Origin: an uncultured Acidobacteriota bacterium
GTDB lineage: Bacteria; Acidobacteriota; Blastocatellia; Pyrinomonadales; Pyrinomonadaceae
Direction of reading: 5' to 3'
DNA length: 64,000 nt
Assembly: GCA_902826795.1 (NCBI GenBank)
Contig: CADEGD010000019.1
Span: 1-64,000 of the forward strand
Shown here one piece after another: positions 53,611 to 62,629 of this stretch. Position 1 is the first letter of the stretch. Every line of letters starts with the position of its first letter. The notes beneath the pieces are model-generated. The model was given only the letters and a program-made list of their open reading frames with translations. It ran no database searches and was not told the DNA's origin. The position numbers and the translations under genes are program-made.

Positions 53611-55584
53611 ATGACAACCTCTCAAAACCGAACCTTCCGCTTATCTTTCTTATTTGTGCTGCTCGCGATTTTGGGCGCCGGAACCGACTCGATCGCCCAG
53701 AAGAAGGACGAGAGCATATGGCGGCCGGTCACTCAGGCCGAGCTTGATCAAAAGAAACCGAAGGTCGAGCCCGACGCCGATGCCGAAGCGATCTTTTGGG
53801 ACGTACGTGTGGACGATAAGAAGGCCGGAAAGCTGTCTTATCGTCACTATGTTCGCGTCAAGATCTTTACCGAGCGCGGCCGCGAGCGATTCAGCAAGAT
53901 GGACATTCCGTTCATGAAGGGGAAAAAGGTTGAAGACGTGGCGGCTCGAGTAATTAAACCCGATGGCTCGACGGTCGACCTGAAGCCGACAGACATCTTC
54001 GACCGCGACATCGCCAAGGCCGGTAAGGTTCGCGTCCAGGCAAAATCGTTTGCCGTGCCGGGAATCGAGCCCGGCGTGATCGTGGAGTATCAGTACAGCG
54101 AGTCGATCAAAGGAGACTCGGCTTCGGGTGAGCGCCTCGTGTTTCAAAGAGACATTCCAATGCAGTCGGTAACGTATGCGGTTAGGCCATATGGTAAGTC
54201 GAGCCTTGCCTTTAACTCATACAACATGCCGGATACGAAATTCGTCGAGGGAAAGGACGGATTTCGTACCGCCACGATGACGAACGTCCCGTCGTATAAG
54301 GAAGAGCCGTATATGCCGCCCGACGATGAGGTACGCCGATGGGTATATCTTCAGTATCAGGGCTTTGGCACCTTCTTTCAGTGGGGCATGCTCGGGTTGC
54401 GATATCAGCCGGTAATAGGTTCGATGAACAAACCGAAGAAGGACATCAAGGCGAAAGCTGCCGAGCTTACTGCAGGTATCGCCTCCGATGACGAGAAGCT
54501 GCGAAAGATCTACGATTTTGTCCAGAAAAATATCAAGAACGTCGCCTTCGATCCAAACATGACGGAAGAGAAGTATGAGGATATGGACATCGACAGCCTT
54601 AACGATGTTCTTAAGAAAGGCACCGGAACCTCGACGATGATCGATTTCCTGTTTGCCGCCCTCGCTCGTGCGGCCGGCTATGAAGTGGCCATTGTCTTTT
54701 CCGGCGACAGAAGCGATAACTTCTTCAATCCGGACAAGTATCCGTACCTCAATTTTGTGCAGCTCGGCGGAGTCGCGGTAAAGGTCGGCGTCGAGTGGAA
54801 ATATTTTGACGCCTGCGCACCCTACATGCCATATGAAACGCTTCCGTGGCAGCGTGAGGACGTCCGCAGTTTGGTGATAAGCGATACGACCAACCTTTGG
54901 CGAAATACGCCGTTGTCGGACTATAAAAAATCGCCAGCCCGCAGAACCGGAAAGTTCACGCTGTCCGCCGACGGCACTCTGGAGGGCGAAATAAAACTTG
55001 AATACGAAGGACACCAGGCCATATCGCGGCGTCGAGATCAGTTCAAAGATTCGCCCGAAAAACGCGAGGAAAACATTAAGGATGAGATCAAGGAGAATAT
55101 CAGCACGGCCGAGATCTCTAACGTCTCTATCCAGAACTTCGAAGATTCGTCGAAGCCGCTCACGTACATTTTGAAGATCAAGGTGCCTAACTACGCGCAA
55201 AAAGCGGGCAAGCGAATGATCGTCCAACCGGGCTTTTTTGAATATGGTGCGTCGCCTGTTTTTGCGTCGGCAACTCGCACACACAGTGTTTACTTTCCAT
55301 ATCCCTGGTCTGAAAAAGACTCAGTCTCCATTAAGTTGCCGGCCGGATACTCGCTCGACAACGCAGAACGCCCCGGTGACGTTGGTGATACCGGCGGTAT
55401 CGGCAAGAATATTGTCGGGATGTCGTTAGATGAGGCCACGAACACGCTCGTATACTCGCGTGATTTCTACTTCGGCGGCAGCGGAAAGATCCTTTTCCCG
55501 GTCGCGGCATATCCGGCGGTGAAAGGGCTCTTTGACGCGTTTCACAAATCGGATACTCACGCCATCTCGATCAAGCAGAACTAG
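53611..55584 (+). CDS. DUF3857 protein, transglutaminase-like pseudoenzyme paralogue 2
   Basis: A 657-residue secreted protein with signal peptide (LSFLFVLLAILGAGTDSIAQ). Residues about 50-240 are DUF3857 and very similar to paralogue 1 (FTERGRERFSKMDIPF; VIKPDGSTVDLKPTDIFDRDIAKAGKV). In the transglutaminase-like domain the catalytic Cys aligns with Ser341 (KKGTGTSTMIDF), the His with Phe382 (YLNFVQL), and only Asp400 (KYFDACAPY) remains. It is therefore probably inactive as a transglutaminase or protease and may bind peptides or sugars. The C-terminal beta domain (about 450-657) is intact. It lies 55 bases after paralogue 1. Confidence 0.87.
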   Translation: MTTSQNRTFRLSFLFVLLAILGAGTDSIAQKKDESIWRPVTQAELDQKKPKVEPDADAEAIFWDVRVDDKKAGKLSYRHYVRVKIFTERGRERFSKMDIPFMKGKKVEDVAARVIKPDGSTVDLKPTDIFDRDIAKAGKVRVQAKSFAVPGIEPGVIVEYQYSESIKGDSASGERLVFQRDIPMQSVTYAVRPYGKSSLAFNSYNMPDTKFVEGKDGFRTATMTNVPSYKEEPYMPPDDEVRRWVYLQYQGFGTFFQWGMLGLRYQPVIGSMNKPKKDIKAKAAELTAGIASDDEKLRKIYDFVQKNIKNVAFDPNMTEEKYEDMDIDSLNDVLKKGTGTSTMIDFLFAALARAAGYEVAIVFSGDRSDNFFNPDKYPYLNFVQLGGVAVKVGVEWKYFDACAPYMPYETLPWQREDVRSLVISDTTNLWRNTPLSDYKKSPARRTGKFTLSADGTLEGEIKLEYEGHQAISRRRDQFKDSPEKREENIKDEIKENISTAEISNVSIQNFEDSSKPLTYILKIKVPNYAQKAGKRMIVQPGFFEYGASPVFASATRTHSVYFPYPWSEKDSVSIKLPAGYSLDNAERPGDVGDTGGIGKNIVGMSLDEATNTLVYSRDFYFGGSGKILFPVAAYPAVKGLFDAFHKSDTHAISIKQN

Positions 55585-55611
55585 TCGTCGGCTTCAGGAG
55601 AATGTATATAA

Positions 55612-57585
55612 ATGAAGATAACCTCACGTCTTATTTTCCTGGCGGCCGCTCTTGCGACCTTTGCGACAATCGCGGTAGCCGATAGTCAGCCTCCCGCTTG
55701 GATGAAACAGGCCGCGGCCAGCTCAGTTCCCTCGTATCCCAAGGACGTTCCAGCGGTTGTCCTGCATCAGGAACAACAAGTCACTCTCGGGAGTGACGGC
55801 AAGCTTGTAACGGTCGAAAACTATGCTGTAAAGCTGTTAAGCCGCGACGGCCGAAACACTGCGATCGCACGCGCCTTCTATCTTGTAAGCGCCGGTAAGA
55901 TCCGCAGCATCGAAGCGTGGCTGATCCGGTCGGACGGCACGACGAAGAGCTATGAGAAAAAAGACATTCTGGACATCATCGCCGACCCGGACGACGTTTA
56001 TAACGAGGGCCGGCTGAAGGTCATCGACGCGTCCGGAGAGGTCGATACCGGACACGTATTCGGATACACGGTCGTCTCGGAAGATGTTCCGCTGTTCTAT
56101 CAAGACAACTGGACGTTTCAGGACCGCTTACCCACGCTTGTGTCCAGATACTCTCTGAATCTTCCGTCGGGTTGGAAGGCAAGCAGCACGGCCTTTAACA
56201 CGCCGGATGTAAAGCCCTCTGTTAGCGGAAGTTCTTACGTTTGGGAAATGCGAAATCTACCGCCGGTCCCGCCCGAACCGCTTAGCCCATCGGTACAGAA
56301 TCTTGTCCCGCGAATCGCTATCAACTATTCGCCGGCAGATGCCGCCTCTCAAGCAGCAACCCGCGTATTCGCCGATTGGACCGATGTCTCCAAATGGGCA
56401 TCGTCGCTTTACGACCCGCAGGTCGTCATTACGGATGAGATCGCCATCAAGGCACGTGAGTTGACCGCGAACGCAAAGACGGAGTTCGAGAAGATCCATG
56501 CGATCGGGACATACGTTCAGAACCTTCAGTACATCTCGATCGATATCGGCGTCGCTTACGGCAATGGCTATAAACCGCGCGCGTCGGATCTCGTTTTGCG
56601 ACGCGGCTACGGCGACTGTAAAGACAAGGCAAACCTGATGCGGGCGATGTTGAAGACCCTTAAGATCGATTCGTACCCGATCGCGATCTACTCGGGAGAT
56701 CCGAATTTTGTGCGTGCCGAATGGGCTTCGCCGCGTCAGTTCAACCACGCGATCATCGCGGTGAAGGTAGTCGACACGACCGAGTCCGCAACGATAATGA
56801 GTCATCCGAAGCTCGGCCGCCTGCTGATCTTCGACGCGACGGATGCGTATACGCCGGTCGGCGATCTGCCCGATTATCTTCAGGGCAGCAACGCCCTGAT
56901 CATCGCCGGCGACAACGGCGGACTTGCCAAAATGCCGGTCACTCCGCCCGACTTCGATCTGCTTGAACGCGACATCGCCGTCACGCTTAGCGAAGCCGGT
57001 GAGATAAAGGGAACGATCCGCGAAAAAGCCATTGGCCAAACGTCCGCTCTTTTCCGACGCGAATATCGCAGTTTGTCTGCGGGCGATTTTCGTAAGGTGA
57101 TCGAAGGATGGCTGACGCGAGGTGCGACCGGCGCCCAACTCGTCAATCTGGCTGCGAAGGACAAACACGCCGATGCGGGATTTGACCTTGATGTCGAATT
57201 CTCGGCTGCCCGATATGCGCAGTTGATGCAAAATCGATTGCTTGTTTTCAAACCGGTCATCGTCGGCCGCCGCAACAGTATCAGCCTGACGGAACCGAAA
57301 CGGTCGAACCCGATCGAACTCGAATCCAACTCGATGCGCGAGACGGTAACTTACACGCTTCCGGTTGGCTTTGCGGTAGACGAAATACCGGAGCCGGTCA
57401 AGCTCGAGACCGATTTCGGCAGGTACACGACCAGCATCGAGGAAAAGAGTGGAAAGCTCGTCGTAACCCGTCAGCTTACAATGAACCGAAAAACGATCGC
57501 GGCCGACAAATACGCCAGCGTCAAAGATTTCTTCACGAAAATGCACGAGGCTGAGCAATCGGCTGTCGTGTTGATCAGAAAGTAA
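55612..57585 (+). CDS. DUF3857 protein with intact transglutaminase-like triad, paralogue 3
   Basis: A 657-residue secreted protein with signal peptide (MKITSRLIFLAAALATFATIAVA). DUF3857 spans about residues 45-230. The transglutaminase-like domain has a complete triad: RGYGDCKDKANLM (Cys336), PRQFNHAIIAV (His379) and LLIFDATDAYTP (Asp408). A C-terminal beta domain follows. It is much more diverged from paralogues 1 and 2 than these are from each other. Activity could be a peptidase or transglutaminase at the cell envelope. It lies 28 bases after paralogue 2 and ends the tandem. Confidence 0.88.
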   Translation: MKITSRLIFLAAALATFATIAVADSQPPAWMKQAAASSVPSYPKDVPAVVLHQEQQVTLGSDGKLVTVENYAVKLLSRDGRNTAIARAFYLVSAGKIRSIEAWLIRSDGTTKSYEKKDILDIIADPDDVYNEGRLKVIDASGEVDTGHVFGYTVVSEDVPLFYQDNWTFQDRLPTLVSRYSLNLPSGWKASSTAFNTPDVKPSVSGSSYVWEMRNLPPVPPEPLSPSVQNLVPRIAINYSPADAASQAATRVFADWTDVSKWASSLYDPQVVITDEIAIKARELTANAKTEFEKIHAIGTYVQNLQYISIDIGVAYGNGYKPRASDLVLRRGYGDCKDKANLMRAMLKTLKIDSYPIAIYSGDPNFVRAEWASPRQFNHAIIAVKVVDTTESATIMSHPKLGRLLIFDATDAYTPVGDLPDYLQGSNALIIAGDNGGLAKMPVTPPDFDLLERDIAVTLSEAGEIKGTIREKAIGQTSALFRREYRSLSAGDFRKVIEGWLTRGATGAQLVNLAAKDKHADAGFDLDVEFSAARYAQLMQNRLLVFKPVIVGRRNSISLTEPKRSNPIELESNSMRETVTYTLPVGFAVDEIPEPVKLETDFGRYTTSIEEKSGKLVVTRQLTMNRKTIAADKYASVKDFFTKMHEAEQSAVVLIRK

Positions 57586-57607
57586 GCGTCGGTCTTCCGA
57601 ATGAAAG

Positions 57608-57640
57608 AGAGCGTCGGAGAAAATCTCGCGACGCTCTTTT
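57608..57640 (+). terminator. Terminator between the DUF3857 tandem and the M16 gene
   Basis: A 9-bp stem (AGAGCGTCG, 57608-57616, with CGACGCTCT, 57629-57637), extended by a short inner pairing of GAGA and TCTC, and followed by TTTT. It lies between convergent genes. Confidence 0.75.
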
Positions 57641-57659
57641 ATCTGGTGCTGACAGTTGT

Positions 57660-60452
57660 CTATTCGACGAGATTGCCGTCCGCGTCCAATATCCTTAGCG
57701 TTGAGCCCCAAGTCGGGATCTCTTTCAGTTTTGGTTCGATAAGGCTTCGATCGCCGACTATCACGATCGCCATCTTGTCGGGTTGTAAATACTTTTCGGC
57801 AACGCGATTTACGTCGGCCAGCGTAACGCCGTCGATCTTTGTGATGAAGTCGTTGAAATAGCTGTCAGGCAGGCCGTAAACAACGAGATTTGAAAGCTGA
57901 TTCGAGATTGCACCGATCGTCTCAAATCCAGCCGGAAAGCGGCGAATTATGCTTTGCTTATTGTAATCAAGCTCGCGCTGAGTTGCCGGAACGCTTCCGC
58001 GAATACCGTTGAGTTCCTTCATAAACTCGACGATCGCTTCTTTCGTCACGGCCGTCTGTATCTCGCCGCCCGCACGAAACGGCCCAGGTCCGCGGCGGAA
58101 GCTCCACGAACTGTTCGCCCCATAGGTATAGCCCTTGTCTTCACGAAGATTCATCGATATCCGCGACGTAATTCCGCCGCCGAGGATCGCGTTCATCACC
58201 TGAAGTGCGTGGAAGTCCGGGTTAGCACGATCAACGCCGACTTGGCCGATCGCGACAGTCGATTGAGCCGCGCCGGGCCGGTCGATAATATAGATGCCCG
58301 GCTTATCCAGCGGCCTGATCGCGGGTATTTGGGCCGCCGAAACTTCACCGGCCTTCCATCCGCCGAAAGCAGACTCGAGTTTCGCCTTTAAAGTCTTGTT
58401 GTCAAAACTGCCGACGACGATCAGCGTTCCGTTATTCGGACGGAAGTTATTAGCGTAGAAATTTACGAGGTCGTCTCGGGTGATCGCTTTGATCGTCGCC
58501 TCATTATTGTCGCGGCCGTATGGATGATCGCCGTAAAGCACCTTGTTGAACGCGACATTCGCGATCGCCCCGGAATTAGCACGCTGCTGGCGAAGGCCAA
58601 TTAGTTGGCGAGCCTTAAGACTTTCGATCTCACTCGCGGGGAAGGACGGGTTCAGCACGATATCCGAATAGATGTCGAGAGCACCGTCAAGGTTCTTTGT
58701 CAGCGTAGAAAGCGTAATGTTCGTCGAATCCCATCCCGAGCCCGCACCGATGTTGATTCCCAGTTCCAACTGACGATTTGCGATGTCTGCCGCGGACCGC
58801 TTTGTCGTTCCGTCGTCAAGCAGCGACGATACCATGTTCGCGACGCCGGTCTTGCCCGCTGGTTCATTGGTCTGACCCGACCTCAACACTAGATTCATCG
58901 ACACGATCGGAAGCTCGTTCTGCTGAACCATCCAAACATCGAGGCCGTTCGCGAGCTTTGTTTTCTCGATCGCAGGAAGGGCAAATTTCGGATTCGGTCC
59001 CGGCTTCGGAAGTTTCGCAGCCTGGGCGTCGATCTTCGCCTGATCCTTTTTCCCGGATTTCACTGAGGTCGTTTGATCCGCCTGACGGCCGCCGCGACCC
59101 GCTTGTGCCGCACGCGGAACATATGACATCACAAGACGATTCGGGCCGAGATACGTATTTGCCACACGCGTCACATCTGCCGCAGTAACGGCTCGATAGC
59201 GGTCGAGATCTTGCTGGAACCAGTTTGCCTCTCCTAAATATCCGGCGTAGCTCGTCAATTGTCCGGCCTTGCCGAGCACAGTCTGCAGTCCATTGATCGT
59301 CTGCGACTCGATGCTGTTCAGCGCCCGAGACATTTCCTCGGCCGTCGGCGGTGTCGCTTTGATCTTTGCAAGTTCGGCATCTACCTCTTTCTCTATGTCG
59401 TCCAGCGATTTTCCCGGCCGTGCGATCGCCTGTATCTGGAAAAGACCGCCGACTTCATTCGTCGAATTGCCGCCGCCGATCTGCTGGACGAGCTCTTTGC
59501 CGTAAAGCAGATTGCTTTGCAGCCGCGATGTACGGCCCGTTGAAAGAATGAAGCCTAAAATGTCGAGTGCCGGTTCGTCTTTTGCATAAGCCGGAACGCT
59601 ATGCCATACGAGCGAACGCCGCGGCAGCGGAACGTTTTCCTCAACCGTTTCGCGGATCTCCCTGTCGAGCTTCGGCATCTCGGGTTTCGGCCTGGTGATG
59701 TCGGCACCCCTCGCTATCGGGCCGAAGTACTTTTCTATCCAGCCGCGCGCGTCCTTATCGTTGAAATCGCCGGAGACGACGAGCCACGTGTTGTTCGGGA
59801 CGTAATACTGCCGGAAAAAATCCTTCACATCGTCCATCGATGCAGCTTGAAGATCTTCGAGCGATCCGATCGTCGTCCAGTTATATGGGTGCGGCTTCGG
59901 ATACATGATCGCCCCGATCTTCTCAAAAGCCGACCCATACGGAACGTTATCGACGCGCTGGCGACGCTCGTTCTTCACAACGTCGCGTTGATTGTCGAGC
60001 TTTTCCTGCGTCATCGCCGGCAGCAGATTGCCGAGGCGGTCGGCTTCCATGAACAAAGCGAGTTCGAGAAAGTTCGACGGCATGGTTTCGAAATACCACG
60101 TGCGGTCCTGATTCGTCGTACCGTTGATCGACCCGCCGGCTTCCTGAAGCGGCGTGAAATAGTCGTTGTCGTAGCTCGCCGAACCCTGGAACATCATGTG
60201 TTCGAAAAGGTGCGCAAAACCCGTACGGCCCGCGACCTCGTTCTTCGATCCGACGTGATACCACGTTCCGACGGTCACGATCGGCGTAGACTTGTCTTCA
60301 TGAAGTATCACGGTCAAGCCGTTCTTTAGCTTGTAAGTCTTCGATTTGATCGGTGGAAGCTTGTCGCTCTTTTGAGCAATTCCCGTCGAAGCCATTGAAA
60401 CGAGGGCGAACGCCGCCACTAGAAAACCCGCAAGGATCTGCTTGGTTCGCAT
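57660..60452 (-). CDS. M16-family (pitrilysin-like) zinc metallopeptidase, two fused halves
   Basis: A 930-residue secreted protein with signal peptide (MRTKQILAGFLVAAFALVSMASTGIAQ). The N-terminal half carries the inverted zinc motif HLFEH (His81, Glu84, His85) in GFAHLFEHMMFQG and the downstream ligand Glu162 in VVKNERRQRVDN. The C-terminal half repeats the M16 fold (KLANGLDVWMVQQNELPIVSMNLVLRSGQTNEPAGKTGVANMVSSLLDDG) without HxxEH and is probably structural. Such double-size enzymes degrade peptides in the periplasm. Its 3' end faces the DUF3857 tandem. The linker between halves is Lys/Gly-rich. Confidence 0.93.
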   Translation of the reverse strand: MRTKQILAGFLVAAFALVSMASTGIAQKSDKLPPIKSKTYKLKNGLTVILHEDKSTPIVTVGTWYHVGSKNEVAGRTGFAHLFEHMMFQGSASYDNDYFTPLQEAGGSINGTTNQDRTWYFETMPSNFLELALFMEADRLGNLLPAMTQEKLDNQRDVVKNERRQRVDNVPYGSAFEKIGAIMYPKPHPYNWTTIGSLEDLQAASMDDVKDFFRQYYVPNNTWLVVSGDFNDKDARGWIEKYFGPIARGADITRPKPEMPKLDREIRETVEENVPLPRRSLVWHSVPAYAKDEPALDILGFILSTGRTSRLQSNLLYGKELVQQIGGGNSTNEVGGLFQIQAIARPGKSLDDIEKEVDAELAKIKATPPTAEEMSRALNSIESQTINGLQTVLGKAGQLTSYAGYLGEANWFQQDLDRYRAVTAADVTRVANTYLGPNRLVMSYVPRAAQAGRGGRQADQTTSVKSGKKDQAKIDAQAAKLPKPGPNPKFALPAIEKTKLANGLDVWMVQQNELPIVSMNLVLRSGQTNEPAGKTGVANMVSSLLDDGTTKRSAADIANRQLELGINIGAGSGWDSTNITLSTLTKNLDGALDIYSDIVLNPSFPASEIESLKARQLIGLRQQRANSGAIANVAFNKVLYGDHPYGRDNNEATIKAITRDDLVNFYANNFRPNNGTLIVVGSFDNKTLKAKLESAFGGWKAGEVSAAQIPAIRPLDKPGIYIIDRPGAAQSTVAIGQVGVDRANPDFHALQVMNAILGGGITSRISMNLREDKGYTYGANSSWSFRRGPGPFRAGGEIQTAVTKEAIVEFMKELNGIRGSVPATQRELDYNKQSIIRRFPAGFETIGAISNQLSNLVVYGLPDSYFNDFITKIDGVTLADVNRVAEKYLQPDKMAIVIVGDRSLIEPKLKEIPTWGSTLRILDADGNLVE

Positions 60453-60561
60453 AACTATCTCCTGATGTCTTTTACGTTAGGCAAAGTGAAAGAAACGGCA
60501 ACTGAGCCTGAAACGTCTCAGGATCAGCCGCCGACCGGTTGTCTTAAATTTGTTTACGGAC

Positions 60562-61428
60562 TTACGTCGCCGTTGGTTTCACAGGTGCGAGCAATGCGAT
60601 CTTCTCACGTTCCGAAACTACGACACCGCCTGGCTTTTCGATCGTGATCGCAAATGCTTTCGGGTCGATCGTTCGCAGTTTTGCGTTGACAGGAATGATG
60701 ACCTCGCCGTTCGTCGTTACGTTGAATACGCCGCCGTCTTTGGGAAATTCTTCCAGCTTGGCGTCTTCAAAGATCCAAGCCTGATAGGCCTCTTTGTTCG
60801 CGTCGTTAACCGGAAGCCCGCGGAAGGTCATGTATCCTTTTTGTTCCGCGTCGCTCCAAACTACTTCGCCCGTTACGACCTCGGTTCCCGGTACATTGCC
60901 CTTCGTCCATTCGGCTCGTGTGATCTGGCCGCCGGCGGCCTTCATTCGATCACGCAGTTCCGCCAGCGAAGGAGCGGGAGTAGGAGTCGCGGAAAGCTGG
61001 TCGATCTTTGCCTGCATGACAGACATGCGATCCTGATCGTAAAAGAACATTACGCCGAGCGCGACACACGCCATCGCGGCGGCCGCCCAACCGAACCAAT
61101 CGAAGAACGAACGCGACGGCCTTGGCTCGTTAAACTTGAACGCCTGCGTCGGCTGGTCATGGATACTCTCGTGAATCTCGCTCGTCGACGTTCCAAAATA
61201 TTCTCCCGCCACGCGGGCAAGCTTCGCCTCAAGGCCAGCCGGCATCGGCTCGATCCTCATTTCTGCCAGCGCTATGGCTGCCGCTGCTAATTCAAAACTC
61301 TGTGCGTCCATATTGCTACCCGCACCTCCGAGACGTTCGTCGAGCTGCCTCGCCTCCTCGTCCGAAAGGCCTACGGTAGCTCCATCCGCCAGGAGGTCGA
61401 GAAGTTTTTCATCCATATTCCTATTCAT
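60562..61428 (-). CDS. Anti-sigma factor (RskA-like)
   Basis: A 288-residue single-pass membrane protein. The N-terminal cytoplasmic region (LLDLLADGATVGLSDEEARQLDERL) is the sigma-binding part, the membrane helix is FGWAAAAMACVALGVMFFY (about residues 105-125), and the extracytoplasmic domain has the RskA C-terminal pattern GEVVWSDAEQKGYMTFRGLPVNDANKEAYQAWIFED. The gene overlaps the sigma gene stop by four bases (ATGA). An ATG four codons later is an alternative start. It would hold the sigma factor inactive until an envelope signal triggers its proteolysis. Confidence 0.9.
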   Translation of the reverse strand: MNRNMDEKLLDLLADGATVGLSDEEARQLDERLGGAGSNMDAQSFELAAAAIALAEMRIEPMPAGLEAKLARVAGEYFGTSTSEIHESIHDQPTQAFKFNEPRPSRSFFDWFGWAAAAMACVALGVMFFYDQDRMSVMQAKIDQLSATPTPAPSLAELRDRMKAAGGQITRAEWTKGNVPGTEVVTGEVVWSDAEQKGYMTFRGLPVNDANKEAYQAWIFEDAKLEEFPKDGGVFNVTTNGEVIIPVNAKLRTIDPKAFAITIEKPGGVVVSEREKIALLAPVKPTAT

Positions 61429-61985
61429 ACGGAAACCTCCTTTGCTCCTGTCGAACCTCCCAAACCAAGTATCTCCCTAACCTGTATTATCCCTCGACGC
61501 GCGTGCGTCTTTACCGTTCCCAGCGGCATGCCGGTCGAATCGGCGATCTCCTGATGCGACAATCCGTGGACGATCGATAGCTGCAGAACTTGCCGCTGCT
61601 CCGGCCGAAGCTGATCGAGAGCTTTTGCGGCCTCTCGAGCTTCGACATTTGTCTGCATCACTTTGTCGTCGCGTACTGACGGTTCCGCCAGTACATCGTC
61701 GATGGAATCCGCCGAGATCCGACGCTGTGTGTGGCGAATCTTGTCGATCAGCCTTCGCCTTGCGATCATCGCAACGAACGTCGTTTCCGAAGCCTGGCCC
61801 GGATCGAACCTTTCGGCGTTCTTCCAAATATCCAGAAATATCTCTTGCACCGCGTCTTCCGCATCTTCCTGATTTCTCAGCATCCGACGCGCAAGCGACC
61901 ACACTAACCCTCCATAGGATTTCAGGCATTCCTGAACGGCCGGCTGCTCTCCGGCAGCGATCCTTTGTAAGATAGATTGAGTCAC
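61425..61985 (-). CDS. ECF-type RNA polymerase sigma factor
   Basis: A 186-residue sigma-70 family protein. Region 2 is LVWSLARRMLRNQEDAEDAVQEIFLDIWKNAERFDPGQASETTFVAMIARRRLIDKIR, and region 4 is LDQLRPEQRQVLQLSIVHGLSHQEIADSTGMPLGTVKTHARRGI. The sequence is closest in style to the SigK/RskA type. Coupled translation with the anti-sigma factor downstream supports co-regulation. The regulon may include the redox genes at 62174-63414, but their promoter was not examined in detail. The ATG is at 61985; about 190 bases separate it from the VKOR gene. Confidence 0.93.
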   Translation of the reverse strand: MTQSILQRIAAGEQPAVQECLKSYGGLVWSLARRMLRNQEDAEDAVQEIFLDIWKNAERFDPGQASETTFVAMIARRRLIDKIRHTQRRISADSIDDVLAEPSVRDDKVMQTNVEAREAAKALDQLRPEQRQVLQLSIVHGLSHQEIADSTGMPLGTVKTHARRGIIQVREILGLGGSTGAKEVSV

Positions 61986-62173
61986 AACTTCAATTACGGT
62001 TATTCCTCAATAAACTACCTGATTCCAAAGGTATTTTCCAGCCAGCCATCGACAAACTGCTACTAACGGTACCGGGTGAAGTTGTATGCCCGATCGCGAA
62101 TGCACGACCGCTCATATCACTCAATCTCCGCTTATGTATTTCGTAAGAGAGAACCGTATGGATTTAAATGCCT

Positions 62174-62629
62174 TTAGGTACGATTGAAAAGTTTCGAGGC
62201 GAGAAATAAGAGGAATAGGCCGATGCTGGTCGCCGCCGAGATCAGGCAAAACTGGCAGAAAGCTCCGATGACAAAAGCCTGCACATAAACGAGATAGCCG
62301 GAGACAGCCGCCATCAAAAATGCCTGGACTCCGAACAACGTCCATGCGGAACGGTTGCCGTAAGCCGCCAAGATCGCGAGTGAGAACGCCGCGAAATAGG
62401 CGGCGGCTCCGAACGCGGCGATCGGTACACCGGCGATCTCGGCATACGAACTCGTTAACACCGTCTCGCAGCCTTCAACAAGGCTGCACGGAACCGGCTC
62501 TTTCGTATAGTGGCTGACGGTGAGATATGCCGAATCCGCGATGCCGACGACCGCCAACACAGCCGCCGCAAGCGGAAGCTTTAGGATCCCGCCCGCGGCC
62601 TGTGTTAACTCGTCATCGACCTGGGTCAT
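62174..62629 (-). CDS. Vitamin K epoxide reductase (VKOR) family protein
   Basis: A 151-residue inner-membrane protein with four membrane helices. The catalytic cysteines are Cys48 and Cys54 in the first loop (PVPCSLVEGCETVL) and the C-x-x-C pair Cys125 and Cys128 (AFCQFCLISA). VKOR homologues oxidise a periplasmic thioredoxin-like partner and pass electrons to quinone, replacing DsbB. It overlaps the upstream DsbA-like gene by four bases, which agrees with this pairing. Confidence 0.93.
   Translation of the reverse strand: MTQVDDELTQAAGGILKLPLAAAVLAVVGIADSAYLTVSHYTKEPVPCSLVEGCETVLTSSYAEIAGVPIAAFGAAAYFAAFSLAILAAYGNRSAWTLFGVQAFLMAAVSGYLVYVQAFVIGAFCQFCLISAATSIGLFLLFLASKLFNRT

Noticed and set aside
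54217..55284. 355-codon open frame on the minus strand
   Set aside because: Antisense to DUF3857 paralogue 2, which has a signal peptide and family motifs.
56257..57711. 484-codon open frame on the minus strand
   Set aside because: Antisense to DUF3857 paralogue 3 and crossing the terminator; the sequence is Arg/Asp/Val-rich shadow.
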